A stretch of 64,000 nt of DNA, taken from Tardiphaga alba (GTDB taxonomy: Bacteria > Pseudomonadota > Alphaproteobacteria > Rhizobiales > Xanthobacteraceae). Location of the stretch: the NCBI RefSeq assembly GCF_018279705.1, contig NZ_CP036498.1:1071001-1135000 (forward strand), in the 5' to 3' direction. Position 1 is the first letter of the stretch, and every line of letters begins with the position of its first letter. Below the pieces are notes generated by a model. The model was not told the origin of the DNA. It did no database searches and saw only the letters and a list, made by a program, of their open reading frames with translations. The position numbers were made by a program, and so were the translations under genes. Below are positions 16,344-25,469 of the stretch, piece by piece.

Positions 16344-17627
16344 TTACTCCGCCGCGGTCACAATCTCAGGCGTCTTGCTGCCCTTGCCATAGCGCTGGTC
16401 GATGTAATCTATCACCAGCGCCTTGAAGTCGGCTGCAATGGTTGGGCCGCGCAGGGTGCGGAATTTCTCGCCATCGACGAACACCGGCGCAGCCGGGCTT
16501 TCGCCGGTGCCGGGGAGCGAGATGCCGATATTGGCGTGCTTGGATTCGCCGGGGCCGTTCACGATGCAGCCCATGACCGCGACGTTGAGGTTTTCGACGC
16601 CCGGATAGGTCGTCTTCCAGCCCGGCATTTCGACGCGGATGAAATCCTGGATCGAACGCGCCAGTTCCTGGAACGTGGTCGAGGTGGTGCGGCCGCAGCC
16701 GGGGCAGGCGGCGACCAGCGGCACGAAAGTGCGGAAGCCCATGGTCTGCAGCAGTTCCTGCGCGACTTGGACTTCCAGCGTGCGATCGCCGCCGGGCTCG
16801 GGGGTGAGCGAGATACGGATGGTGTCGCCGATGCCCTGCTGCAGCAGGATGCCAAGCGCGGCCGAGGAAGCGACGATGCCCTTCGAGCCCATGCCGGCTT
16901 CGGTGAGACCCAAGTGGATCGCATAGTCGGAGCGCGAGGCCAGCGTCTGGTAGACGGCGATGAGGTCCTGCACCGCCGAAACCTTGGCGGAAAGGATCAT
17001 CTTGTTCTTCGGCATGCCGAGTTCTTGCGCACGCGCGGCCGACAGCAGCGCCGACTGCACCATGGCTTCACGCGTCACCGCGCGAACGTCCTTCGGATTC
17101 GCCGAGAGGGCGTTCTCGTCCATCAGCTTGGTGAGCAGCTCCTGATCGAGCGAACCCCAGTTGGCGCCGATGCGGACGGCCTTGTTGTTCTTGTTCGCGA
17201 TCTCGATGATGTCGGCGAACTGGCTGTCGCGCTTGCTCTTGAAGCCGACATTGCCGGGATTGATGCGATACTTGTCGAGCGCAGCAGCGCAGGCCGGATA
17301 TTCGGCGAGCAGCTTGTGGCCGATATAGTGGAAGTCGCCGACGAGGGGCGTGGTGATGCCCTGCTTGTCGAGTGCTTCGCGGATGTGCGGAACGGCAGCA
17401 GCAGCCTCGTCGCGGTCGACGGTGATGCGGACCATTTCCGAGCCGGCGCGCGACAGCGCTGCGACCTGGTCGATGGTGCCCTGGATGTCTGCGGTGTCGG
17501 TGTTGGTCATCGACTGCACGACGATGGGCGCACCGCCGCCGACGGCGACATTGCCGACCATGACCTGGGTGGTGAGATGACGGGGCGCCGGTCCGGCGAT
17601 ATCCGACGGAATTTCGATCTTGTTCAT
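16344..17627 (-). CDS. ispG: 4-hydroxy-3-methylbut-2-enyl diphosphate synthase
   Basis: This iron-sulfur enzyme of the non-mevalonate isoprenoid pathway converts methylerythritol cyclodiphosphate to HMBPP. The 427-residue protein shows the N-terminal TIM-barrel strand [19 protein letters not shown] and the cluster ligands in CPGCGR and GCIVNGPGE near the C-terminus. I choose ATG 17627 ([12 protein letters not shown]); an upstream ATG at 17657 would overlap the preceding gene. It lies 13 bases after the EamA transporter gene, so the two may be co-transcribed, although their functions are unrelated. A strong terminator follows. Confidence 0.97.
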   Translation of the reverse strand: MNKIEIPSDIAGPAPRHLTTQVMVGNVAVGGGAPIVVQSMTNTDTADIQGTIDQVAALSRAGSEMVRITVDRDEAAAAVPHIREALDKQGITTPLVGDFHYIGHKLLAEYPACAAALDKYRINPGNVGFKSKRDSQFADIIEIANKNNKAVRIGANWGSLDQELLTKLMDENALSANPKDVRAVTREAMVQSALLSAARAQELGMPKNKMILSAKVSAVQDLIAVYQTLASRSDYAIHLGLTEAGMGSKGIVASSAALGILLQQGIGDTIRISLTPEPGGDRTLEVQVAQELLQTMGFRTFVPLVAACPGCGRTTSTTFQELARSIQDFIRVEMPGWKTTYPGVENLNVAVMGCIVNGPGESKHANIGISLPGTGESPAAPVFVDGEKFRTLRGPTIAADFKALVIDYIDQRYGKGSKTPEIVTAAE

Positions 17628-17640
17628 GGGGTCTCGAATA

Positions 17641-18591
17641 TCAGGTTTTAGTGACATTCAGCAATGCGTTAGTGGCTGCGGAGCGCGCCGGTCGGTTAAC
17701 GAGAACCAGCCCGGCGATGACCAAAAGCGCAGCCAGTCCGAAGACGGGGGTGAGCTGATCTCCGAGGATCAAATAGCCTCCCACGACGCCGAATAAAGGG
17801 GTGATGAAGGTGAAAGCCGCCAATTTGCTGGCAGAGTGGGTCTTGATCAGGCTGAACCAGAGCAAAAAGGTGAGCCCGACCACCCAGAAGGCCTGAAATG
17901 ACAGCAGGGACATGCTCAGGGCGCTGGGAACCGCAGGTATCCGTTCGCCGGCCACCAGCGCGCCTATGCTGAGAATCGGGATCGACAGGCCGACCTGGTA
18001 TCCCAATGCCTTTTCAGGCGTCACATAAATGAGCCGGGTCCGTTTCACGATGAGCGTCGTAGCCGCCCACATGGCTGCGCCGATGATCATCAGGAGGTCG
18101 CCAAACAGCACGCTTGCGGTCACGTTAGGCTGCGGCACGCCGATGGCGACGGCCACGCCGGCGAAGCTCACCGCGAGGCCACCCCATTGCATCGCGCTCA
18201 GCCGTTCGCCGAGGAGCTGATAGGCACCGAAGGCGACGAAGAACGGCATCGTATAGAGGAAGACGACCGCGCGGCTCGCGGTGGTCAGTTCGAGGCCGTG
18301 AAAGATCACCAGGAATTCGACGCCGAAGATGGTGCCGATGAACAGGCCGGCTTTCAGCGTGCCGTCGCGCTCGAACAGTTTGACGCCGCGAAACCAGGCG
18401 ATGGAGAGGATCATCAGCAGGCCGCCGGCGGAGCGGAGTGCCGCCTGCGTGTAAGGCGGGATCTCGCGCAGCACGAGCTTGATGGCGATCTGGTTGAAGC
18501 CCCAGGTCAGGCACAGCATCAGCACGAGCGCGATAGCGCCAACGGTCAGCGGGCGGCCGCCGGGCGGGAAAGGACTTGGCTCTGCTGACAT
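17641..18591 (-). CDS. EamA-family (DMT superfamily) transporter
   Basis: A 316-residue inner-membrane protein with ten predicted helices in two homologous EamA halves. The first half contains [27 protein letters not shown] in the first two helices, with the conserved P-x-x-x-x-x-x-R. The second half ends with [18 protein letters not shown], the typical P-x-x-x-x-x-x-x-x-L-x-E/D-x-L region. Members export metabolites such as amino acids or drugs; the substrate is not predictable here. It precedes ispG by 13 bases and lies downstream of the Zur-like gene on the same strand. Confidence 0.9.
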   Translation of the reverse strand: MSAEPSPFPPGGRPLTVGAIALVLMLCLTWGFNQIAIKLVLREIPPYTQAALRSAGGLLMILSIAWFRGVKLFERDGTLKAGLFIGTIFGVEFLVIFHGLELTTASRAVVFLYTMPFFVAFGAYQLLGERLSAMQWGGLAVSFAGVAVAIGVPQPNVTASVLFGDLLMIIGAAMWAATTLIVKRTRLIYVTPEKALGYQVGLSIPILSIGALVAGERIPAVPSALSMSLLSFQAFWVVGLTFLLWFSLIKTHSASKLAAFTFITPLFGVVGGYLILGDQLTPVFGLAALLVIAGLVLVNRPARSAATNALLNVTKT

Positions 18592-18632
18592 TGAACCCCG
18601 GTCCGGCTTGTCGCCGTGTTGTTATGCGCCGC

Positions 18633-19118
18633 TCAGTGCTGGCAGTGCGCGCAGGTGCCTGTGATTTCAACAACAGACAGTTTCGGGGTGAAGCCTGTCA
18701 AGCGCGCGGCGTCATTGAGGCTCTGCGCCACCTGCGCTGCGGGGACTTCACCCACCGACCCGCATTTGTCGCAGATGAGAAACGCGACCATCGACGTGGT
18801 GCCGTGATCATGCACGCAGGCGAGGAACGCGTTGCGGCTCTCGATGCGGTGCACGAGATCATTGGCCATCAGGAAATCGAGCGCGCGGTAGATCGTGATC
18901 GGCGCCGGCCGGGAGACCGTCTTGGCCAGTTCCTCAATGATCTCATAGGCGCCGAGCGGCCGGTGGCTGGCGAGCAGCGCCTCGAACACCTGGCGGCGGA
19001 TCGGCGTCAGCTTCTGTCCCCGCTTGGCGCAGACATGCTCGGCATGATGCATCGCGTCCGCGGTGCAGCGGTCGTGGTCATGGTCCGGGGCGGGGAATGT
19101 GGGCTTTGGCGCGTTCAT
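18633..19118 (-). CDS. zur: Fur-family regulator, Zur-like
   Basis: A 161-residue metal-sensing repressor. The N-terminus is His/Asp-rich (PDHDHDRC), the winged helix spans about 30-95 (LTPIRRQVFEALLASH, ITIYRALDFL), and the dimerisation domain holds the structural zinc site CDKCG (C116, C119) and CAHC (C156, C159). The arrangement HVCAKRGQKLTPIRR and the absence of the Fur-type HHDH segment favour Zur over Fur, Irr or Mur. The start is ATG 19118; a frame reaching 19184 is unlikely. No zinc-uptake gene is adjacent, so the regulon lies elsewhere. The symbol is a best guess within the family. Confidence 0.85.
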   Translation of the reverse strand: MNAPKPTFPAPDHDHDRCTADAMHHAEHVCAKRGQKLTPIRRQVFEALLASHRPLGAYEIIEELAKTVSRPAPITIYRALDFLMANDLVHRIESRNAFLACVHDHGTTSMVAFLICDKCGSVGEVPAAQVAQSLNDAARLTGFTPKLSVVEITGTCAHCQH

Positions 19119-19250
19119 CGATCGTAATGTAGTCGCTTCCGGATCATTCGCCCATGGCGGCCGGGCAAAGCTCCCCAAAAACACCCCGCAAATCCCGACT
19201 TATGCGCTGTGCGCATGCCTGCGACACTTTAGCACAGGGTAGTCGAGACT

Positions 19251-19264
19251 ATAAGCTAGCTTAT
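19251..19264. promoter_or_regulatory. Perfect 14-bp palindrome, probable MarR operator
   Basis: ATAAGCTAGCTTAT is a perfect palindrome 28 bases before the marR start, and it overlaps TATAAG (19250-19255), a plausible -10 hexamer. A further AGCTTA half-site occurs at 19273-19278. The size, position and symmetry are those of autoregulated MarR operators. Confidence 0.7.
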
Positions 19265-19291
19265 TTTATGCCAGCTTAAGGAGCATTTGCG

Positions 19292-19771
19292 ATGTCGCCC
19301 CAGCCCGACACTGGCACCGATTTTCTGTCCGCACTGTTTGAGACCCAGCGCATGTTGCGGCAGCTTGCCGACAAGGAGGCGCGCCATCTCGGCATGACCC
19401 GCGCCCAATGGGCTGTGCTGGCCAAGGTCGAGCGCAATGAAGGGCAGAAACAGACCGACCTCGCTGACGCCATGGAGATGGCGCCGATCAGCCTGACGCG
19501 GCTGATCGACAAGCTCTGCGACAGCGACCTGATCGAACGCCGCAACGACGACACCGACCGCCGCATCAAGCGGCTTTATCTCACCGAAGCCGCGCGCCCC
19601 CTGATGGCGAAGCTTTCGGTGCTGCGCGCCGACCTCATGCAGGTCGCGTTTGCCGGCGTGAGCGAGGCCGAGATGCACCAGCTCGTCGATCATCTCGAAA
19701 CCATCAAAGACAACATCCGCGTCGCGCTCAATCCTGCGACGATCAAGACCAAGGAACAGGCTTATGGCTGA
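19292..19771 (+). CDS. MarR-family transcriptional regulator of the efflux operon
   Basis: A 159-residue winged-helix regulator. The MarR core runs from RAQWAVLAKVERNEGQKQ through the recognition helix ISLTRLIDKLCDSDLIERR and the wing NDDTDRRIKRLYLTEAA with its D-x-R-x-K/R signature. It is the first gene of a marR-emrA-emrB operon and overlaps emrA by eight bases. The strong ribosome-binding site AAGGAG lies upstream of ATG 19292. Family knowledge suggests a repressor released by small phenolic or lipophilic compounds. The palindrome at 19251-19264 is its likely binding site. Confidence 0.93.
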   Translation: MSPQPDTGTDFLSALFETQRMLRQLADKEARHLGMTRAQWAVLAKVERNEGQKQTDLADAMEMAPISLTRLIDKLCDSDLIERRNDDTDRRIKRLYLTEAARPLMAKLSVLRADLMQVAFAGVSEAEMHQLVDHLETIKDNIRVALNPATIKTKEQAYG

Positions 19772-20915
19772 CCCCGTGCTGAAATTTCCCGACAAGGACG
19801 CATCCGACGGTGGAGGCGAGGGCGCCACAAAGCAGCGCAGGGGCATCAAGGGCTTCCTCACCCGCTATCGTCGCCCGCTGCTGCTGGTCGTGCTGCCTGC
19901 CGTCGTGCTGGTCGGCGGCTTCGCCTTCTATCTCTCGGGCGGCCGCTATGTCGGTACCGACGACGCTTATGTCGGCGCGCAGAAAGTGCTGATCACGCCG
20001 GAGATCGCCGGCAAGGTCGCGCGCGTCGTGATCCGCGAAGGCCAGCATGTGAAGGCCGGCGATACGCTGTTCGAAATCGATCCGGTGCCGTTCCAGCTTG
20101 CCGTGCAGCAAGCACAGGCGAAGCTCGACGATGCCAAAGTGTCGTTCGCGACGCTGAAGTCCAACATCAAGTCGTATGACGACATGCTCACACTCGCGCG
20201 CCAGGGCGTCGAGCTGAAGCAGCGTGATGTCGAGCGCAAGACGACGCTGGTGAAGTCGAATTCCGGCTCGCAGCTCGATCTCGACACCGCGACCACCAAT
20301 TACGTGATCGCGCGTTCGCAGCTCGAATTGCTGCAGCAACAGCTGTCGAATGCGAAGGACAAGCTGCTCGGCAATCCCGATCTGCCGCTAGAACAATTCC
20401 CGGCCTATGCGCAGGCGAAGGCCGCGCTCGGCGATGCCCAGCGCAATCTCGACCACACCGTGCTGAAGGCGCCGATCTCCGGCGTCGCCACGCAGGTGGA
20501 CAATATCCAGCTCGGTCGCTTCGTCGCGGCATCGACGCCGATCCTCACGGTGATCGACGATAACAGGCCATGGGTCGATGCGAATATGAAAGAGTCGGAT
20601 CTGACCTATGTGACGGTCGGACAGAAGGTCAATATTGAGGTCGATGCGTTCCCCGATCATGCCTTCCACGGCACGGTCGGCTCGCTGAGCCCCGGCACCG
20701 GCGCGCAATTTGCGATCCTGCCGCCCCAGAATGCCACCGGCAATTTCGTCAAGGTGGTGCAGCGCGTGCCCGTGCGCATCTATCTCGATTATGACGATGC
20801 CGCCGTGAAGAAGCTCAAGGCCGGCATGAGCACCTACACCACCATCGATACCGAACATCGCCGCACGCTGGCGGGCCTGTTCGGCGCGTCCACAGCGAAG
20901 GCAGCTCAGGACTGA
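19764..20915 (+). CDS. emrA: EmrA/HlyD-family membrane fusion protein
   Basis: A 383-residue periplasmic adaptor of a tripartite efflux pump. A short cytoplasmic tail is followed by one membrane helix (about 33-53). The split biotinyl-lipoyl motif then starts GRYVGTDDAYVGAQKV, a coiled-coil hairpin of about 110 residues lies in the middle, and the second lipoyl half reads LDHTVLKAPISGVATQV. It ends with the beta-barrel region VDANMKESDLTYVTVGQKV, strongly EmrA-like. It would link the inner-membrane transporter EmrB to an outer-membrane channel that is not encoded here. It overlaps marR by eight bases and ends five bases before emrB. Confidence 0.94.
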   Translation: MADPVLKFPDKDASDGGGEGATKQRRGIKGFLTRYRRPLLLVVLPAVVLVGGFAFYLSGGRYVGTDDAYVGAQKVLITPEIAGKVARVVIREGQHVKAGDTLFEIDPVPFQLAVQQAQAKLDDAKVSFATLKSNIKSYDDMLTLARQGVELKQRDVERKTTLVKSNSGSQLDLDTATTNYVIARSQLELLQQQLSNAKDKLLGNPDLPLEQFPAYAQAKAALGDAQRNLDHTVLKAPISGVATQVDNIQLGRFVAASTPILTVIDDNRPWVDANMKESDLTYVTVGQKVNIEVDAFPDHAFHGTVGSLSPGTGAQFAILPPQNATGNFVKVVQRVPVRIYLDYDDAAVKKLKAGMSTYTTIDTEHRRTLAGLFGASTAKAAQD

Positions 20916-20919
20916 TCCC

Positions 20920-22488
20920 ATGAGCACGGCGTCCTCACCCAGCGCAGTTCCGGGCATGCGTCGCAACATGGTGACGGTTTGCGCCATGACCGCGACCATC
21001 ATGCAGGCGCTCGACACCACGATCGCCAATGTGGCGCTGCCTTACATGCAGGGCTCGCTGTCGGCGTCGCAGGATCAGGTCAACTGGGTGCTGACCTCCT
21101 ATATCGTCGCCGCGGCCATCATGACCGCGCCGGTGGGTTTTATCGCCAACCGCTTCGGCCGCAAGAAGGTGTTCATCGTCTGCTCCGCCGGCTTCACCGT
21201 CGCCTCGGTGCTGTGCGGCCTCGCGCAGGACATTACGCAGATGGTGGGCTTCCGCCTGCTGCAAGGCGTTTTTGGCGCGGCGCTGGTGCCGTTGTCGCAG
21301 GCCGTCATGCTGGATAGCTACGCGCTGCATGAGCGCGCCAAGGCGATGTCGATCTGGGGCATGGGCGTGATGCTCGGCCCGATCATGGGCCCGTCGCTCG
21401 GCGCCTGGCTCACCGAGACCTATTCCTGGCACTGGGTGTTCTTCGTCAACCTGCCCTTCGGCATCGTCACGGTGGCTGGCCTGATCGTGTTCATGGACGA
21501 GACGGAGCTGAACCTGAAGATGAAGTTCGACTGGTTCGGCTTTCTCGCGCTTGCCATCGGTATCGGCTCGATGCAGCTCGCGCTGGATCGCGGCGAGCAG
21601 CTCGGCTGGCTGGAGTCGAACGAGATCATCATCGAGGCGATCGTGGCGGTGATCGGCTTCTACTATTTCTTCGCACATTCCTTCACGACGGATCGCCCGT
21701 TCATCCAGTTCGCCATCTTCAAGGACAAGAACTTTGTTGGCGGCTGCATCTTCATGTGCGTGATGGGGCTCGTGCTCTATTCGACCATGTCGCTGTCATC
21801 GCCGTTCCTGCAGAACGTGATCGGTTATCCGATCCTGACCGCCGGCCTGCTGCTGGCAACGCGCGGCTCCGGCACCTTCGTGGCGATGATGCTGGTCGGG
21901 CGCATGATGAAATATATCGAGGCGCGGACCCTGATCATGTCGGGCATGACGCTGCTCGCCGCGTCGATGTATTTTACCGCGAAATGGACCGACCAGACCG
22001 GGGTGACGGAGTTCATCATTGTCAATGTGGCTCAGGGATTCGGGCTCGGCCTCGTCTTCGTGCCGCTGTCCACGGTGGCCTTCCTGACGCTGCCCAATCA
22101 TCTGCGTACTGATGGCACATCGATGCTCACGCTGTTGCGTAACGTGGCGAGTTCGGTGGGTATTTCCATCGTGATCGCGAACCTGACCTCGGGCACGCGG
22201 ATGGCGCATGCGGTACTGGTCGAGCACGTCACGCCCTTCAACAATGCGCTGCAGATGCCGAATGTGACCGGCGTGATCAACATGGCAACCGATGCCGGCC
22301 GCGCAATGATGGATGCGATCGTGACGATGCAGGCAACGATCATCGCCTTCGGGCTGGACTACCAGCTGATCATGCTGGTGACGCTGGCGGCGATCCCGAT
22401 GGCGCTGATCATCGGATCGTCGAAGGCGCAGCTGCGCGCACAGGCCGCGAAGCCGGGCGGGGACGAGCATCCGGCGGTGATGGAGTAA
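20920..22488 (+). CDS. emrB: DHA2-family (EmrB/QacA) drug:proton antiporter
   Basis: A 522-residue inner-membrane protein of the 14-helix DHA2 branch of the major facilitator superfamily. Helix 1 carries the family signature LDTTIANVALPYMQGSL, the A-motif region reads GFIANRFGRKKVF, and motif C is GVMLGPIMGPSLGAWL in helix 5. It works with EmrA to export hydrophobic compounds across both membranes. It is the third gene of the marR-emrA-emrB operon and is followed by a family A repeat that may end the transcript. Substrates are unknown; toxic aromatic compounds are plausible in a soil bacterium. Confidence 0.95.
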   Translation: MSTASSPSAVPGMRRNMVTVCAMTATIMQALDTTIANVALPYMQGSLSASQDQVNWVLTSYIVAAAIMTAPVGFIANRFGRKKVFIVCSAGFTVASVLCGLAQDITQMVGFRLLQGVFGAALVPLSQAVMLDSYALHERAKAMSIWGMGVMLGPIMGPSLGAWLTETYSWHWVFFVNLPFGIVTVAGLIVFMDETELNLKMKFDWFGFLALAIGIGSMQLALDRGEQLGWLESNEIIIEAIVAVIGFYYFFAHSFTTDRPFIQFAIFKDKNFVGGCIFMCVMGLVLYSTMSLSSPFLQNVIGYPILTAGLLLATRGSGTFVAMMLVGRMMKYIEARTLIMSGMTLLAASMYFTAKWTDQTGVTEFIIVNVAQGFGLGLVFVPLSTVAFLTLPNHLRTDGTSMLTLLRNVASSVGISIVIANLTSGTRMAHAVLVEHVTPFNNALQMPNVTGVINMATDAGRAMMDAIVTMQATIIAFGLDYQLIMLVTLAAIPMALIIGSSKAQLRAQAAKPGGDEHPAVME

Positions 22489-22507
22489 TTGAAGCGCAAG
22501 TGCTGAT

Positions 22508-22681
22508 GCTCTCCCTCCCCCAAGCGAAGCGCAGTGGGGAGGGTGGCGCGTAGCGCCGGGTGGGGTCTTTCCCCACGGCAGGACGGAGTTTGGGGAAGCA
22601 CCCCACCCGTCTCGAAGCTCGCTGAACGCTCGCTTCGATCCACCCTCCCCACTGCGCGGCTTCGCCGCTTGGGGGAGGGAG
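22508..22681. repeat. Palindromic intergenic repeat, family A
   Basis: Arms CTCCCTCCCCCAAGCGAAGC and its near mirror CGCTTGGGGGAGGGAG enclose a second stem GGGTGGGG / CCCCACCC. It lies between the convergent emrB and pcaG genes. Confidence 0.87.
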
Positions 22682-22689
22682 AAGAAACG

Positions 22690-23271
22690 TTACACGTCGA
22701 AGAACACCGTCTCGTTATCCCCTTGCAGGTGGATATCAAACCGATACACGCCCGCAGCCGTCTTCTTCGCAATCAGCGTGCTGCGCCGCTCCGCCGGCAC
22801 CAGCTGCATCACAGCGTCAGTCGCCGTCGCTGCTTCATCGTCGAAATAGATGCGCGTCATCGACTGCATGGTCATGCCGCGGCCGAACACCGCCATCACG
22901 ATATGCGGCGCCTGATCCTTGCCATCGATGCCGGGCACGGCGCCAGGCTTGATCGTGTCGAACGAATACTCACCCGCATCCGTCGTGCCCGAGCGGCCGA
23001 AACCGCGCCAGCTGGAATTCGGAATGCCGCGCGAATCCTGCGGATCGGCGAAACGGCCTTGCGCATCGGCTTGCCAGATTTCCAGCACGGCATCGGGCAC
23101 CACCTTGCCGTCGCCGTCATAGATCACGCCTTCGATGCGGATCTTGTCGCCGGTGACGTCGGGGGTCAGCAGGTTGTTGGTGAAGGCGTCGTTCCAAGCA
23201 TATTTGCCGTTCGGCGTCAGGCCATAGGCATAGAACGGGCCGACGGTCTGCGACGGAGTAATTCCAGGCAT
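22690..23271 (-). CDS. pcaG: Protocatechuate 3,4-dioxygenase, alpha subunit
   Basis: The 193-residue alpha subunit of the intradiol ring-cleaving enzyme that converts protocatechuate to beta-carboxy-cis,cis-muconate. It opens SQTVGPFYAYGLTPNGKYAW and contains EIWQADAQGRFADPQDSRG, typical of PcaG. It lacks the tyrosine and histidine iron ligands, which belong to the beta subunit. Its ATG overlaps the pcaH stop by one base (TGATG), so translation is coupled. The order pcaF-pcaH-pcaG on the minus strand suggests one operon. Confidence 0.96.
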   Translation of the reverse strand: MPGITPSQTVGPFYAYGLTPNGKYAWNDAFTNNLLTPDVTGDKIRIEGVIYDGDGKVVPDAVLEIWQADAQGRFADPQDSRGIPNSSWRGFGRSGTTDAGEYSFDTIKPGAVPGIDGKDQAPHIVMAVFGRGMTMQSMTRIYFDDEAATATDAVMQLVPAERRSTLIAKKTAAGVYRFDIHLQGDNETVFFDV

Positions 23272-23972
23272 CAGTGATTCTCCGTCGGCGTCGCGTTGCG
23301 GCCGCGCAAGACGATGTTGAAGCGATAGGCCAGCGCCCAGCCGGGCTCGGTGACGTCGAGATCGAACTCAGACACCATGCGCAGGCGCGCCTTCTCATCC
23401 GTGACCGAATTGAAGATCGGGTCGTAAGCGAACAGCGGATCGTTCGGGAAGTACATCTGCGTCACGAGGCGCGAGACGAAGGAATGGCCGAACACCGAGA
23501 AATGGATATGGGCGGGGCGCCACGCATTGTGGTGATTGCCCCACGGATAGGCGCCGGGCTTGATGGTGACGAATTTGTAGTTGCCCTTGTCGTCGGTCAC
23601 GGCGCGGCCGGCGCCGGTGAAATTCGGATCGAGCGGGGCGGGGTGCTGGTCCCAGACATGGACGTAACGGCCGCAGGCATTGGCCTGCCAGAGTTCGACC
23701 AGCGTGTTCGGCACGCCGCGGCCGTCCTCGTCCATCACGGTGCCATGCACGATGATGCGTTCACCGAGCGGTTCGCCGGCATGCATGGTGGTGAGGTCAT
23801 GATCCCCGGGGCGCACGGTTTCGTGGCCGTAAACGGGACCGGTCAGTTCCGACATCGTATGCGGCATCAGGATGCGCTGCTTCTGCGGCGCGCGCTTGAT
23901 GGTCGACTTGTAGCCGGGTGAGAGGCGCGGCGCGTGCGCCGCATTGCTCTCGACGGGATAGATTAGCGTCAT
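23271..23972 (-). CDS. pcaH: Protocatechuate 3,4-dioxygenase, beta (catalytic) subunit
   Basis: The 233-residue iron-binding subunit. The four Fe(III) ligands are all present with the expected spacing: Tyr103 in GRYVHVW, Tyr142 in AYPWGNHHNAW, and His155 and His157 in PAHIHFSVFG. These intervals (39, 13, 2) equal those of the Pseudomonas enzyme. The start is ATG 23972, preceded by AAGGGGA. It lies 60 bases after pcaF and is coupled to pcaG. Together the subunits perform the first committed step of the protocatechuate branch of the beta-ketoadipate pathway. Confidence 0.97.
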   Translation of the reverse strand: MTLIYPVESNAAHAPRLSPGYKSTIKRAPQKQRILMPHTMSELTGPVYGHETVRPGDHDLTTMHAGEPLGERIIVHGTVMDEDGRGVPNTLVELWQANACGRYVHVWDQHPAPLDPNFTGAGRAVTDDKGNYKFVTIKPGAYPWGNHHNAWRPAHIHFSVFGHSFVSRLVTQMYFPNDPLFAYDPIFNSVTDEKARLRMVSEFDLDVTEPGWALAYRFNIVLRGRNATPTENH

Positions 23973-24032
23973 GCTCGTTTCCCCTTGGATCCGCCGCGGG
24001 GACCGCGGCGGCATTCTTGGACGTATTAGTCG

Positions 24033-25241
24033 TTAGTTCAGCTTCTCGATCGCCATGGCGACACCCTGGCCGACGCCGACGCACATGGTGGCCAGCGCGA
24101 GCTTGCCGCCGCGCTTCTCCATGCCATGCACGGCGGTCAGCGCGAGGCGGGCGCCGCTCATGCCGAGCGGATGGCCGAGCGCGATGGCGCCGCCATGCGG
24201 GTTCACGAAGTCAGCGTCTTCCTTGACGCCGAGCTGGCGCAGCACCGCGATGCCCTGGGAAGCGAAGGCTTCGTTCAGCTCGATGAGATCGAAGTCGCTG
24301 ATCTTCAGGCCGAGGCGCTCCATCAGCTTCTGCGTCGCCGGTACCGGGCCGATGCCCATGATGCGCGGGGCGACACCGGCGGAAGCGAGGCCGAGGATGC
24401 GCGCGCGCGGCGTGAGGCCGTACTTCTTCACGGCGGCGGCCGAAGCGAGGATCATGGCGGCGGCGCCGTCATTGACGCCCGAGGCGTTACCGGCGGTGAC
24501 GGTGCCGTCCTTGCGCACGATCGGCTTCAGTTTGCCGAGACCTTCCAGCGTGGTTTCCGGGCGCGGATGCTCGTCCTTGTCCACGGAAATCGGGCCGGCC
24601 TTGCCGCCCGGCGCCTGCACCGCGATGATTTCCTCGGCAAAATAACCCGAGGCAATCGCCTTGCCGGCGCGCTGCTGCGAGTTGATGGCGAAGGCGTCCT
24701 GGTCGGCGCGCGAGATCTGGAAATCCTGGGCGACGTTCTCGCCGGTCTCCGGCATCGCATCGACGCCATACTGCGCCTTCATCAGCGGATTGATGAAGCG
24801 CCAGCCGATGGTGGTGTCGAAGATTTCGGACTGGCGGGAGAACGCTTCCTGCGCCTTGCCCTGCACGAAGGGGGCGCGGGTCATGGATTCGACGCCGCCG
24901 GCAATGGCGAAATCGATTTCACCGGCGCGGATGGCACGGGCACCGGCGCCGACGGCATCGAGGCCGGAGGCGCAAAGGCGGTTGAGGGTCTGGCCGGGAA
25001 CGCTTTCCGGCAGGCCGGCGAGGAGGGCGGCCATGCGGGCGACGTTGCGGTTGTCTTCACCGGCCTGGTTGGCACAGCCGAAGAAAACCTCGTCGATTTC
25101 TTCCCATTTGACGTTCGGATTGCGCTCTTTCAGCGCCTTGATCGGAGCGGCGGCGAGGTCGTCGGCGCGGACTTTTGCGAGCGAACCGCCAAAACGGCCG
25201 ATCGGGGTGCGCACGGCGTCGCAAATAAACACATCGCTCAT
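24033..25241 (-). CDS. pcaF: 3-oxoadipyl-CoA thiolase
   Basis: A 402-residue thiolase that splits beta-ketoadipyl-CoA to succinyl-CoA and acetyl-CoA, the last step of the beta-ketoadipate pathway. Catalytic residues are Cys90 (LNRLCASGLDAV), His357 (GHPLGMSGAR) and Cys387 (MCVGVGQG). The segments AVRTPIGRFGGSLAKVRADD and GGVESMTRAPFV are of the PcaF/PaaJ type rather than PhaA type; compare phaA at 37325. The start is the second of two adjacent ATGs (25241), with AGGAGG six bases away. It leads the pca operon. The first and last pathway steps are therefore together, while pcaB, pcaC, pcaD and pcaIJ are not in the window. Confidence 0.93.
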   Translation of the reverse strand: MSDVFICDAVRTPIGRFGGSLAKVRADDLAAAPIKALKERNPNVKWEEIDEVFFGCANQAGEDNRNVARMAALLAGLPESVPGQTLNRLCASGLDAVGAGARAIRAGEIDFAIAGGVESMTRAPFVQGKAQEAFSRQSEIFDTTIGWRFINPLMKAQYGVDAMPETGENVAQDFQISRADQDAFAINSQQRAGKAIASGYFAEEIIAVQAPGGKAGPISVDKDEHPRPETTLEGLGKLKPIVRKDGTVTAGNASGVNDGAAAMILASAAAVKKYGLTPRARILGLASAGVAPRIMGIGPVPATQKLMERLGLKISDFDLIELNEAFASQGIAVLRQLGVKEDADFVNPHGGAIALGHPLGMSGARLALTAVHGMEKRGGKLALATMCVGVGQGVAMAIEKLN

Positions 25242-25356
25242 CATTTTCCTCCTGGGCTGCATCCGCGCATGTGCCGGATTTTCGCGGTGGTTTGTAGGAA
25301 GGCCCACCGACCCGGTCAAATCATGGCTGTTGCGTGGATTGTCACACCCTGACTGT

Positions 25357-25387
25357 CGGATAATCGTGAGTGGTTGACTTGTCAACC
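25357..25387 (-). promoter_or_regulatory. pcaF promoter overlapped by a 16-bp palindrome
   Basis: The minus strand reads TTGACA (25385-25380), a 17-base spacer and TATCCG (25362-25357), a plausible sigma-70 promoter for pcaF. The -35 lies inside the inverted repeat GGTTGAC-TT-GTCAACC (25372-25387), so a dimeric regulator bound there would block the promoter. The palindrome also lies 83 bases before mutS. Confidence 0.6.
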
Positions 25388-25469
25388 GGTTGTTGCGGTG
25401 GGGAAAACGTGGGGTTTCGCGCGGCCGCGGATGGGATCGGCCGGGTAAAATTTGCTAGCGTCCGCCGCC

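Noticed and set aside
24033..25241. The thiolase considered as a second phaA
   Set aside because: The RFGGSLAKVRADD and GGVESMTRAPFV segments and the linkage to pcaH-pcaG indicate a 3-oxoadipyl-CoA thiolase.
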